Assembly: GCF_039532215.1 (NCBI RefSeq)
Contig: NZ_BAAARN010000001.1
Span: 2,031,942 to 2,095,941 of the forward strand
Length of the DNA stretch: 64,000 nt
Direction of reading: 5' to 3'
Source of the DNA: Pedococcus aerophilus
GTDB taxonomy: Bacteria > Actinomycetota > Actinomycetes > Actinomycetales > Dermatophilaceae
In this document: positions 51,217 through 59,041 of the stretch, piece after piece
How the letters are laid out: each line of letters begins with the position of its first letter
Position numbering within the stretch: position 1 is the first letter of the stretch
The notes under the pieces: generated by a model
What the model was told of the DNA's origin: nothing
The model's input: only the letters and a program-made list of their open reading frames with translations
Databases searched by the model: none
Made by a program: the position numbers and the translations under genes

Positions 51217-52908
51217 ATGATGGGTGCGCAGCCAGAAATGGAGATCGGGCCCTACCGGCTGATCCGGGAGCTAGGTCACGGTGGATTCGGTACGGTCTGG
51301 CTGGCTCAGAGCGAGAGGTCGCCTGCCCACCAAGCCGCCGTCAAGATCCTCACCCCGATCTCGTGGGACCACCACGATGCGGTGGCGCGCTTTGGCCGGG
51401 AGTGGACTGCGAGTTCCAAGGTGCGAAGCCGGAACATCGCACGCCCCCAGCACTGCGACCTTGATGCGCGACCCCCATGGATCGCGTACGAGTACATCGA
51501 CGGTCGCACCCTTCGCGAACAGCTCGCGGACGGACCGCTCACACCGTTCGATGCAGCCACCATCTTCCTCGGAGTAGCCAACGGACTGAAGGCACTGGCC
51601 TACCGCGACATCGTGCATCGGGACTTGAGCTTGGACAACATCATGGTCCGCTCCGATCCAGCGAGAGGACTGGATGGGGTGATCATCGACTGTGGCATCG
51701 CCAGCCTGGGCGAGGGCACTCATTACACAAGGGATGCCGTCGGCAGGATGGAGTTCCAGGCACCGGAGCAACTTCAGGGCGTGACCCTCGGCCCTGCGGT
51801 GGATGTTTGGCAGTTCGCAGTAGTTCTCGTGAAGTCGCTCACCGGGCACCTGCCCTTCGCCGGGAAGGACCTGGGTTGGCGGATGCGAGAAGCCATCGAG
51901 GGCGGCCCGGACCTTCGCGGCCTCCCGGAGCCCTTCATCCCCCTTGTCAGGCAGAGCCTCTCCCTGTCCCCCAAGGACCGCCCGACAGCCACGCAGCTCA
52001 TCCAGAGCCTGGAACTCATCAAGCAGCAGGTGACGCCGCTGGTACAAGGCCGCCTTGAACGCCTTGAGACGCAGCTAGCTCACAACGGCGAGATCCGACT
52101 CTACGGCGTCGTCAAGGTTCCCCGTGACGGGGCAAAGCGCACCATCAACCTGTATGAGCGCGACCTGCGTGACGGGGCATTGATGCTCGGCGACGAGGTC
52201 TCCATCGCAGAGGACTTGCCCGGAGCACCTAGGCGTTCGATCTTGCAGATGGCCAACGCCGCTGAACGGAGCGGTCGCGAACGGCCGATCAAGCTTCCGA
52301 CGACTTGCCCGTCGTGCGGCACACCACTGCCTAAGTCCGACGACGGAGGCGTGGTGCCGAGGTGCCCACGGCCCCGCTGGTGTCCTAGTCCACTCCGAGC
52401 CAGGATGCGCTGGGTCGCGCGTCGACTGAGTCTGCCCCTCGAGGATGAAGACATCGAAACGCTCCTGACCAGTGGCCTCGTTCACGACGAAAGCGAGCTC
52501 TTCTCACTGACCAGAACAACGTTGGGATCCATAGCACGGTTCAGCGCCTCCACCGCGGACGGCCGAACCTCGTTGACCCCGAATGGCGAGCGACTGCTGG
52601 CAGCCATCGAGGCCAACATGAACATGTCCATGGAGGTCGCGTTGAGTGCCGTTGGATTCGCACCGAACTTCCTAACGCACGTCTACTTCACGATCGACGA
52701 GTTCCTCCAGGCCATGCGCGAGGATCCACAAGAACTTGCGCGCGTCGCCTCCAACCTCCATCTCCCTGACCTTGTCATGGAGCCACACGCAGACGACCTC
52801 TGGCGGTGCAGAGTCCTTGACGTCTGGCTTTCAGCGGGCGTTCGCATTGAGTCCCGCTACGAGCCGACTCCGGTACGTGCACGACGACCGTCCACGCCTG
52901 ATCACTAG
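51217..52908 (+). CDS. Ser/Thr protein kinase fused to LigA-like OB, zinc-finger and HhH domains
   Basis: 563 residues. Kinase domain at 13-275: glycine loop GHGGFG (20-25), Lys in AAVKIL, VHRDLSLDN with Asp136 (the usual Lys of HRDLK is Ser), Asp158 in IDCGIAS in place of DFG, FQAPEQ and DVWQFAVVL. The rest parallels NAD-dependent DNA ligase: an OB part (YERDLRDGALMLGDEVSIAE), a zinc finger with Cys364, Cys367, Cys383 and Cys389 (CPSCGTPLP...RCPRPRWCPS), and the HhH part (LPLEDEDIETLLTSGLVHD, ARFSASTADGRTSLTPNGER, LLAAIEANMNMSMEVALSAVGF). Adenylation and BRCT domains are missing, so it cannot seal nicks. The ligase parts would bind DNA and control the kinase. ATG 51217 follows GCGAGG; it lies 209 bp after the previous gene. 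Confidence 0.85.
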   Translation: MMGAQPEMEIGPYRLIRELGHGGFGTVWLAQSERSPAHQAAVKILTPISWDHHDAVARFGREWTASSKVRSRNIARPQHCDLDARPPWIAYEYIDGRTLREQLADGPLTPFDAATIFLGVANGLKALAYRDIVHRDLSLDNIMVRSDPARGLDGVIIDCGIASLGEGTHYTRDAVGRMEFQAPEQLQGVTLGPAVDVWQFAVVLVKSLTGHLPFAGKDLGWRMREAIEGGPDLRGLPEPFIPLVRQSLSLSPKDRPTATQLIQSLELIKQQVTPLVQGRLERLETQLAHNGEIRLYGVVKVPRDGAKRTINLYERDLRDGALMLGDEVSIAEDLPGAPRRSILQMANAAERSGRERPIKLPTTCPSCGTPLPKSDDGGVVPRCPRPRWCPSPLRARMRWVARRLSLPLEDEDIETLLTSGLVHDESELFSLTRTTLGSIARFSASTADGRTSLTPNGERLLAAIEANMNMSMEVALSAVGFAPNFLTHVYFTIDEFLQAMREDPQELARVASNLHLPDLVMEPHADDLWRCRVLDVWLSAGVRIESRYEPTPVRARRPSTPDH

Positions 52909-53074
52909 CAGCGCGGCGAGGCGCGAGCACGAGGCCAGCACTCACAGGCCGTGTGCACACTCCGGGAATCTGGTGTGGAGACGTCTCGAGCCGAGATGCC
53001 GACTACCTCCTGACCAGCGCGTTTGCATTTCGGTGAACACCCCTCCCACCGCGAGATCTGGTAGCCATGACCTC

Positions 53075-53197
53075 ATGAGGATCGGGAACACGCAGGTCCG
53101 CCCGCTCGGCGGCGCCCCGGGATGTCTGACGATGATCCTGGTCTCGGCGGTGCTGTCGGTCGCGCTCACCGTCCTGCTCAACCTCGTCCTGCGCTGA
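53075..53197 (+). CDS. 40-residue single-pass membrane peptide
   Basis: A short polar head (MRIGNTQVRPLGGAPG) followed by one hydrophobic segment (LTMILVSAVLSVALTVLLNLVL). No clear ribosome site. The composition is that of a real small membrane protein rather than random high-GC sequence, but evidence is limited. It marks the right side of the accessory island. Confidence 0.5.
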   Translation: MRIGNTQVRPLGGAPGCLTMILVSAVLSVALTVLLNLVLR

Positions 53198-53228
53198 CGG
53201 GAGTCGAGAAGGCCCCGGGGCTTCGACC

Positions 53229-53987
53229 TCAGCCGTGGATGACGAGGTCGCCGGGGGCGACGGACCCGGCTTCCCGGACGCGAGCATCGACACCGAACAC
53301 CGGCGAGCCGGCAGCGTCGACGAAGCCGAGTGGTCCGAGCGCGGTGAGGATCCCTGGGCGGCGGTTGCCTCCGACCGGGTCGGCGTCGATCACGGCGCAG
53401 CGGTCGATCGGACCGACCACCTCGACCACCGCTGACCCCACGCGCAGGCGCTGACCGGAAGACGGGTCGGACTCGGCCTCCAGCACCACAGAGGCCCTGA
53501 ACCGCTCGGCCAGGTCACGCGGCACGTCGATCCCCTCCAACCGCAGCCCCGCCTCGAGCCGGGCGAGTGTCCCTGTCGTCAGCATCGAGACGGACGCACC
53601 CCACACCGCCACACCAGGGTCGACAGCGACGACGACAGCAGGTCGCCCCAGGAAGGCGGACACCGCGCCGTCGAGCGTCCCGTCGAGCGGGTGCAGAGCC
53701 GCCTCGCGCCCCCAGTAGTCGCCGGTCACCGGGGGGCCGGTGCGCTCCGTCGACCCCCTGACCTCGGTCCCGTCAGGCATCCGCAGGCAGAGCCGGTCAC
53801 CGGCGACCTCCGCCTCGACGCGACCCAGCGCGGGATGCTGGACGGTCCGCAGCACCTGGCCCGTCGACGGGTCGGCCACGGCGTACGCCCGGTCGCCCTC
53901 CACTCCCCCAGTGGTGACACGGATCGAGCCACGGGTCAGGTGACGGGTCCCCTTGACGGCGGCGAAACCCACTCGTGCGACCCGCAT
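53229..53987 (-). CDS. MOSC domain protein
   Basis: 252 residues. The N-terminal beta-barrel part (MRVARVGFAAVKGTRHLT, VEGDRAYAVAD) and the MOSC core with GASVSMLTTGTLARLEA, RFRASVVLE and the conserved Cys in VGPIDRCAVIDADP match the MOSC family, which carries sulfur from pyridoxal-dependent NifS-like proteins or acts in molybdenum-dependent reductases such as YcbX/mARC. The conserved Cys is present. It stands next to the island on the right. Stop codon lies 31 bp from the small peptide stop. Confidence 0.88.
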   Translation of the reverse strand: MRVARVGFAAVKGTRHLTRGSIRVTTGGVEGDRAYAVADPSTGQVLRTVQHPALGRVEAEVAGDRLCLRMPDGTEVRGSTERTGPPVTGDYWGREAALHPLDGTLDGAVSAFLGRPAVVVAVDPGVAVWGASVSMLTTGTLARLEAGLRLEGIDVPRDLAERFRASVVLEAESDPSSGQRLRVGSAVVEVVGPIDRCAVIDADPVGGNRRPGILTALGPLGFVDAAGSPVFGVDARVREAGSVAPGDLVIHG

Positions 53988-54011
53988 CCGACGATGCTCG
54001 CACGCCCTCGA

Positions 54012-54388
54012 TCAGGTGACGAACACGTTCCAGCAGATGTCGCTGCGGCGGTCCTGGTCCTCGACCCAGCTCCCGGACCTCCGGTGGCAGCTGTTGGCGC
54101 TGCCACGCGCACTCGCGGCGCCCCGCCCGCTCGGCCTCGGCGGACGGCACGGAGGCCCGAACGGCTTTGATGGCGTAGGCCGCTGCACCCAGGCCGTGCT
54201 CGGCGACGTGGGCGACGACGCCCGCCTGCCCCGCTGCATACGCGGCGAACCTCGGTGCACCGAGCAGGTCTCTCTCGGCCCCCATCGCGTGGCCGTCGGC
54301 CGCGCGAGAGCTCGTGGTGCTCGTCGGTCAGGGTCCCGCCTCGCCGGATGGTGACGAGGCGGGGGTCCCTGACCGACGGGAGGATCAC
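54012..54388 (-). pseudogene. Decayed putative immunity-protein-like gene
   Basis: Three fragments in different frames match one family of actinobacterial 'putative immunity' proteins. Frame 1 gives the N terminus (ILPSVRDPRLVTIRRGGTLTDE). Frame 2 gives AAYAAGQAGVVAHVAEHGLG and AAAYAIKAVR with QRQQLPPEVREL. Frame 3 gives the C terminus VEDQDRRSDICWNVFVT. The change between frames 2 and 3 is explained by one extra G (CTGGGTCGAG); the first change removes a large middle part. The start is 1 bp downstream of the ALDH stop. Family assignment is from memory of conserved wording and is moderately sure. Confidence 0.6.
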
Positions 54389-54389
54389 G

Positions 54390-55784
54390 TCAGTCGGCGA
54401 CGTAGAACATCCGCTTGTTGACGAACTCGTCCATGCCGAGTGGGCCGAGCTCGCGGCCGAAGCCGCTGCGCTTCACGCCACCGAAAGGCACCTCGGCGCC
54501 CTCACCGGCGGGGGTGTTGACGTTGGACATGCCGACCTCGAGGCGCTGGGCGATCTTGGTCGCGCGCTCGGTGTCGGTGCTGAACACCGCTCCACCGAGG
54601 CCGTACTGCGTGTCGTTGGCCAGCTCGAGCGCCTCGTCGTCGTTGGTGACCTTGTAGACGACGGCGACAGGTCCGAACAGCTCTTCGCGGTAGGCGCGCA
54701 TCTCCTTGGTGATGCCGGTGAGGACGGCCGGCGAGTAGTACGCCGCGGGTCCGTCACCCAGGACACCACCGGCATGCAGGGTCGCGCCCTTGTCGACGGC
54801 GTCCTTGACCTGCTCGGCCAGGGTCTCGGCGGCCTTGCGCGACGAGAGCGGGGCGAAGGTGCCCTCCTCCTCGGCGGCCGGGTCACCGGGGCGCAGGTCC
54901 TTGGCCTGCTCGACCAGGCGCGCCACGAAGTCGTCGAACACGTCGTCCATGACGATCATCCGCTTGTTGGAGTTGCAGGCCTGGCCCGTGTTGGAGATGC
55001 GGGTCTCCCACGCGGTGTCGGCCGCCGCCTTGGCGTCATCGGTGTCGAGGATGACGTACGGGTCGGAGCCGCCGAGCTCGAGCACGCACTTCTTGAGGTT
55101 CTTGCCGGCGAGCGCCGCGACGACCGCACCCGCGCGCTCCGACCCGGTCAGGGAGACACCGGCGATGCGCGGGTCGGCGATGATCGTCTCGATCTGGTCG
55201 TGCGTCGCGAACACGTTGACGTACGCGCCCTCCGGCACTCCCGCGTCCTTCATGATCTGCTCGACCGCGAGCGCTGAGCCGGGCACCGACTCGGCGTGCT
55301 TGAGGACGATCGTGTTGCCCAGCATGAGGTTCGGGGCCGCGAAACGGGCGATCTGGTAGAAGGGGTAGTTCCACGGCATGATCCCGAGCAGCGCACCGAT
55401 GGGCAGCTTCTGCACCATGGCCTTGCCGCCGGAGAAGGTCTTGATCGGCTGGTCCGCGGCCAGCGTCGGGCCCTCGTTCGCGAAGTAGTCGAAGATCTCG
55501 CCGCAGAACTCCGCCTCGCCGACGGCCTCGCTCAGCGGCTTGCCCATCTCGCGGGTCGCGATCGCGCCCAGCTCGTCCTTGCGCTCGACGAACAGCTCCG
55601 CGATGCGGTGGACGACCTTGGCCCGCTCCTCGATCGGCACGTCCTTCCACGACGTGTATGCCGCGTGCGCGCCGGCGAGGGCGGCCTCCACCTGCTCGTC
55701 GGTGGCGGGGTCGAACGTCTTCTCCACCTCACCCGTCGCGGGGTTGGTGATCGCGTAGGTGGGGGAGGTCTTGGTCTCGCTCAT
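54390..55784 (-). CDS. gabD: NAD(P)-dependent succinate-semialdehyde dehydrogenase
   Basis: 464-residue aldehyde dehydrogenase. Rossmann and active-site marks: GIMPWNYPFYQIARFAAPNL, LTGSERAGAVVAALAGKNLK, LELGGSDPYVIL with the general-base Glu, NTGQACNSNKRM with nucleophile Cys270, and EELFGPVAVVYKV. This wording fits the SSADH/GabD1-type group of actinobacteria, converting succinate semialdehyde to succinate. GGAGATG precedes ATG 55784. Nothing beside it indicates the substrate, so 'aldehyde dehydrogenase' is the safe name. The remnant immunity-like gene follows 1 bp later. Confidence 0.9.
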   Translation of the reverse strand: MSETKTSPTYAITNPATGEVEKTFDPATDEQVEAALAGAHAAYTSWKDVPIEERAKVVHRIAELFVERKDELGAIATREMGKPLSEAVGEAEFCGEIFDYFANEGPTLAADQPIKTFSGGKAMVQKLPIGALLGIMPWNYPFYQIARFAAPNLMLGNTIVLKHAESVPGSALAVEQIMKDAGVPEGAYVNVFATHDQIETIIADPRIAGVSLTGSERAGAVVAALAGKNLKKCVLELGGSDPYVILDTDDAKAAADTAWETRISNTGQACNSNKRMIVMDDVFDDFVARLVEQAKDLRPGDPAAEEEGTFAPLSSRKAAETLAEQVKDAVDKGATLHAGGVLGDGPAAYYSPAVLTGITKEMRAYREELFGPVAVVYKVTNDDEALELANDTQYGLGGAVFSTDTERATKIAQRLEVGMSNVNTPAGEGAEVPFGGVKRSGFGRELGPLGMDEFVNKRMFYVAD

Positions 55785-55863
55785 CGCACATCTCCTGTGG
55801 CTCGGGACTTCTCCTCCCGAAACTATCCCGTCGGCGTTCGAGCGGCGAGACCGGGAGATGCCC

Positions 55864-56616
55864 TCACACGGCAAACCGCTCGGGTGCCAGTCGCGCGAGC
55901 CGGTGACCCAGCAGGGCACCCACGCCGGCACCGATCAGTGAGCCGAACCAACCGTAGGTCCGCAGAGCCGCTTCGATGAAGGAACCGACCAGCTTGAACG
56001 GCCCCGGCAGCGTGGAGGCCGCGAGGTCGAGCTCGAGCACCCCTTTGCCCAGAAGTGTCGCCACGGCCAGGGCCGCGACGAAGCAGAGCGTCACGGCGAA
56101 GACCATCGGGTAACCGAGAAGGCCGGATCGCTCTGACACGATCACCGCGCCCATGCAGCCGAGGGTCCACGTGAGTGTGGCAAAGAAGACCGCCAGCCAT
56201 CCGCCGTCCAGGGCGTCGCGGACCTCGGGGCTGATGGCTGCACTGGTCACGGGCACCCCCAGGTAGCCCAGCACGAGCAGGATGGTGTCGACCCCGTCGA
56301 GGCCCTTGTCCATCTTCGTGCCGTCCTGCTTGATCTGCTGATGGACCTCCCCCAACGTCGGCGGCCGATCGACCTGCGCGGCGATCACCGGGATTGCACT
56401 CCTGACACCCTCGACGAACCGCTCGTACTCGAGGTCGCCGTTCGCCAGGTGAACCCGTAGCCGCCCACCACCCGGGAGGCCTCGCAGGTCTGCCCTGGCG
56501 CGTTCGACCGCCAGCGCCTTGGTCTGAGCCGTATGGCTCGAGGGTCCCGTGTCGCTCTCGGCGACAGACCAGCCGACCCCGCTCGACTCTCGTCGGACGA
56601 CACGCATTCCGGCCAT
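55864..56616 (-). CDS. DUF2188-like N-terminal domain fused to four-pass membrane protein
   Basis: 250 residues. The first 70 residues (MRVVRRESSGVGWSVAESDTG, then TKALAVERARADLRGL and LRVHLANGDLEYE) follow the DUF2188 pattern of a small beta-rich domain. Four membrane segments follow (about 118-140, 145-165, 172-195, 222-242). GAGAGGGG precedes ATG 56616. Function is unknown and the fusion itself is unusual. Confidence 0.7.
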   Translation of the reverse strand: MAGMRVVRRESSGVGWSVAESDTGPSSHTAQTKALAVERARADLRGLPGGGRLRVHLANGDLEYERFVEGVRSAIPVIAAQVDRPPTLGEVHQQIKQDGTKMDKGLDGVDTILLVLGYLGVPVTSAAISPEVRDALDGGWLAVFFATLTWTLGCMGAVIVSERSGLLGYPMVFAVTLCFVAALAVATLLGKGVLELDLAASTLPGPFKLVGSFIEAALRTYGWFGSLIGAGVGALLGHRLARLAPERFAV

Positions 56617-56813
56617 CTCTGCCCCTCTCCACCTGCCGCAGCCACCGGTGTTGGGTGGCGGCGATGACGGACGCGTTCAGCCCATGGTGGCCGCACGGAC
56701 ATTCAGGGTCGATAGCCCATGCTGACTACATCTCGTGGCGAACCGCACGATCACGCCCGTCCGGTTCGCCGCATCCTCGCGCGCGGGACCGGCCGCGTGG
56801 CAGGCTCCCTGCC

Positions 56814-57674
56814 GTGACCGAACTGTCGACCTGGGCCGCGGCCGCCGTCGCCCATGTCGAGCGCTCGGCCACGGGCGGGCCGCTCGCCGACGACCTCCGG
56901 GTCACCCTCAACTTCCACCCGGACCGCGACTTCCGCGGCACACCCATCCTGCGAGCGATGGCGGCCGCCCGCACCTATCGCTCCCAGTTCGAGACGGGTA
57001 CCGGCAACGGTGGGCTCACCGCCCACCCCGGTGGCGCCCGCTGGCTGTGGGAGCAACGCATCTTCGGTGGGGCGTATGACGAGGCACCAGATCGCGAGCG
57101 ACCCAAGTACGGGGCGCTGAACCACCGCGGGCGACAGGTGGGTGCCGCGCCCCGATTCGGCTCGGCGCACATCCGCCTGGCGCGGGAAGCGTTGCAGCGC
57201 AGCACCTTCTGCTACCCGGACTCGTTCCTCGAGCCGGACCACTTCGCGACGGCGCACCACTTCGACCTGACGACGATGGCAGATCGTGAACTCCACAGCG
57301 GCGCCGTCGACGACCTGGACAGCTACGTCGAGGCGCACGTCCACGGGGTCGTCGACCTGGCGCGGGACGTCGAGGCGATCGTGCTCGATCCGTGCTTCCG
57401 CGGCACCGATGTCGAGGCCGCCGCCCACGACCTGCCGTGCGCGGTCGAGTGGCACGACGGGTTCCGGCTCCACCTCGACACGGTTCGCGCCCACCCCGAC
57501 TACCGCGGTGAACACGTGGTCGAGCTGGCAGAGCTGGTGGCCGTCGACGGGTGGCTCACCCCGGACGTCATCGGTCACGCTGCGGCCACCAGGGACCACG
57601 AACGCCAGACGCTCAAGCAGGTGTGGCACCACCTGGCGAGGTTCGGCGCACCCGACTCGTCAGTCGAGCGCTGA
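56814..57674 (+). CDS. DUF3626 domain protein
   Basis: 286 residues. PLADDLRVTLNFHPDR at the N terminus, YRSQFETGTGNGG, GARWLWEQRIFGGAYD, RPKYGALN, FCYPDSFLEPDHFATA and VEAHVHGVVDLARDVEAIVLDPCF form the DUF3626 signature; the repeated His/Asp suggest a metal-dependent or ADP-ribosyl-type enzyme but activity is unknown. GTG 56814 is where the family begins. Its end overlaps the convergent kinase gene by 15 bp. Confidence 0.83.
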   Translation: MTELSTWAAAAVAHVERSATGGPLADDLRVTLNFHPDRDFRGTPILRAMAAARTYRSQFETGTGNGGLTAHPGGARWLWEQRIFGGAYDEAPDRERPKYGALNHRGRQVGAAPRFGSAHIRLAREALQRSTFCYPDSFLEPDHFATAHHFDLTTMADRELHSGAVDDLDSYVEAHVHGVVDLARDVEAIVLDPCFRGTDVEAAAHDLPCAVEWHDGFRLHLDTVRAHPDYRGEHVVELAELVAVDGWLTPDVIGHAAATRDHERQTLKQVWHHLARFGAPDSSVER

Positions 57675-58367
57675 CTCGACGAGCAGGGGGCGTTCGAGGT
57701 CGCTGTTGTCGATCACGAGGTCGGCGCGTTCCCACGGTGAGCGTTCGGCGAAGTACCGCTTCTGCGCCTCGACGTACCGGCGGAGATCCGGGTGGGTGGG
57801 ATCGGGGGGCGAGCCGTCGCGCACGGCCATCCGCGCGGCCGACACCTCGAACGGCACCTCCACGAAGATCGTGAAGTCGAACGCACCCTCGAGCTCCGCG
57901 CGGTGCAGGAACAACCCGTCGATCACGACCACTGCTCCGGCCGGGGCCGTCTCGAGCGGCTCGTGGAGCACCTCGTCGGTCACGACGTCGTGGCCCGCCA
58001 CCCGGTAGCGACGAGATCCGTTCGGTCCCAACGGCTCCAGCACCTCGTCGAGGAGCCGGTCGTAGTCGAATGAGTCGAGCCAGAAGCCCTCGGGAGACCG
58101 TGCTCCGCGGGCGTAGCGCTCGGCCCGCACCCGGTGCCAGCCGTCCACGGACAGCTCCACGACCGGTCGACCGATCTCACGCAGGGCCGCGGCCAGCTCG
58201 GCGGCGAACACCGTCTTCCCCGCACCGTCGACCCCGTCCACCCCCACACGGACGCAGTCCTCCCCCACCGGTGCCGGCACGAGGGAGGCGACCTTCGCAA
58301 CCAAGGCCGCCCGGGCACCATACGAGTCCTCGGGACCGGTCCGGTCGATGTCGCGGGCCTCGGTCAC
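57660..58367 (-). CDS. P-loop nucleoside/uridine-kinase-like protein
   Basis: 235 residues. Walker A RVGVDGVDGAGKTVFAAEL, a lid-like SVDGWHRVRAERYARG, FDYDRLLDEVLEPL and VVVIDGLFLHRAEL match the uridine kinase/phosphoribulokinase-like family. It probably phosphorylates a nucleoside or sugar; the exact substrate is unknown. GTG 58367 overlaps the stop of the DUF6584 gene (GTGA at 58364-58367), so both are translated from one mRNA. Confidence 0.85.
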   Translation of the reverse strand: MTEARDIDRTGPEDSYGARAALVAKVASLVPAPVGEDCVRVGVDGVDGAGKTVFAAELAAALREIGRPVVELSVDGWHRVRAERYARGARSPEGFWLDSFDYDRLLDEVLEPLGPNGSRRYRVAGHDVVTDEVLHEPLETAPAGAVVVIDGLFLHRAELEGAFDFTIFVEVPFEVSAARMAVRDGSPPDPTHPDLRRYVEAQKRYFAERSPWERADLVIDNSDLERPLLVESALD

Positions 58368-58891
58368 AGGCCGGGGATGAGCCAGCCGAGCAGCGTGACG
58401 AACCCGATCACCGCGCAGGCGAGGAGCAGGATCCCGACCGCGACCGCGATGATCACCGCGGCGTCGACACCACCCTCGCCGTCACCCTCGGCGGCGTCGA
58501 TGCCCACCGCCGGCTGGTCCTTCTCGACCCGGCGGCGCAGGGCGTCCACGCGCTTGTTGCCCTCGTGCTCGCGCACGGAGCGCGGCAGGCTGTGCCACAT
58601 CTGGACGAAGTTGTCGGCGTGCCGGTCGCGCCAGGCGTCCACGGCGTCGTCGACGTCGGAGCCGCGACGGTTCGTGCCGAACCACGCCGCACCCGCGGAA
58701 GGCAGGTCGCGCATGGTCGCGTGCACCTCGCCGAGCAGTCCGAGAGCCTCCTGGTCGTAGGTCGAGGCGACGTGGGCCACGAGCCGGTCCCGCGCCTTCC
58801 ACTCGCGTCCTGCGGCGAGGTCGGCGCGGGCCTGGGTCACGACACCGTCGAGGGCGCTGGTGCGGCTGTCGGTCGGCGTCTTCTCGGTCAC
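58364..58891 (-). CDS. DUF6584-like protein with C-terminal membrane anchor
   Basis: 175 residues. A TPR-like helical N-terminal part (AREWKARDRLVAHVASTYDQ region, LGLLGEVHATMRDLPSAGAA) resembles DUF6584 proteins; a charged linker follows and the last 25 residues (AAVIIAVAVGILLLACAVIG) form a membrane anchor. GTG 58891 is used. Function unknown; coupled with the downstream kinase. Confidence 0.72.
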   Translation of the reverse strand: MTEKTPTDSRTSALDGVVTQARADLAAGREWKARDRLVAHVASTYDQEALGLLGEVHATMRDLPSAGAAWFGTNRRGSDVDDAVDAWRDRHADNFVQMWHSLPRSVREHEGNKRVDALRRRVEKDQPAVGIDAAEGDGEGGVDAAVIIAVAVGILLLACAVIGFVTLLGWLIPGL

Positions 58892-58958
58892 ACCGCGAGT
58901 ATGCCGCGTCCGGCGGATCGTCCGTTCTGGTGGGGTTGGCCACGGGGGCTTGCATTCA

Positions 58959-58996
58959 TTACCCGCCAGTAGCACCATTGAAGTTACCGGCCAGTA
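58959..58996. promoter_or_regulatory. Tandem operator-like boxes upstream of fadE5-like gene
   Basis: Two 13-nt boxes, TTACCCGCCAGTA (58959-58971) and TTACCGGCCAGTA (58984-58996), differ at one position and lie 25 bp apart. Each approximates the palindrome TTACTGGCCAGTAA. They are 46-83 bp upstream of the ATG and probably bind a TetR-family lipid regulator (inference). Confidence 0.55.
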
Positions 58997-59041
58997 CGGA
59001 TCGGTGCCAACGATGTCTGAACACGTGCGGAGGTGCCCGCG

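Noticed and set aside
51217-52908. Functional NAD-dependent DNA ligase
   Set aside because: No nucleotidyltransferase domain or catalytic KxDG motif; only the downstream DNA-binding parts are present.
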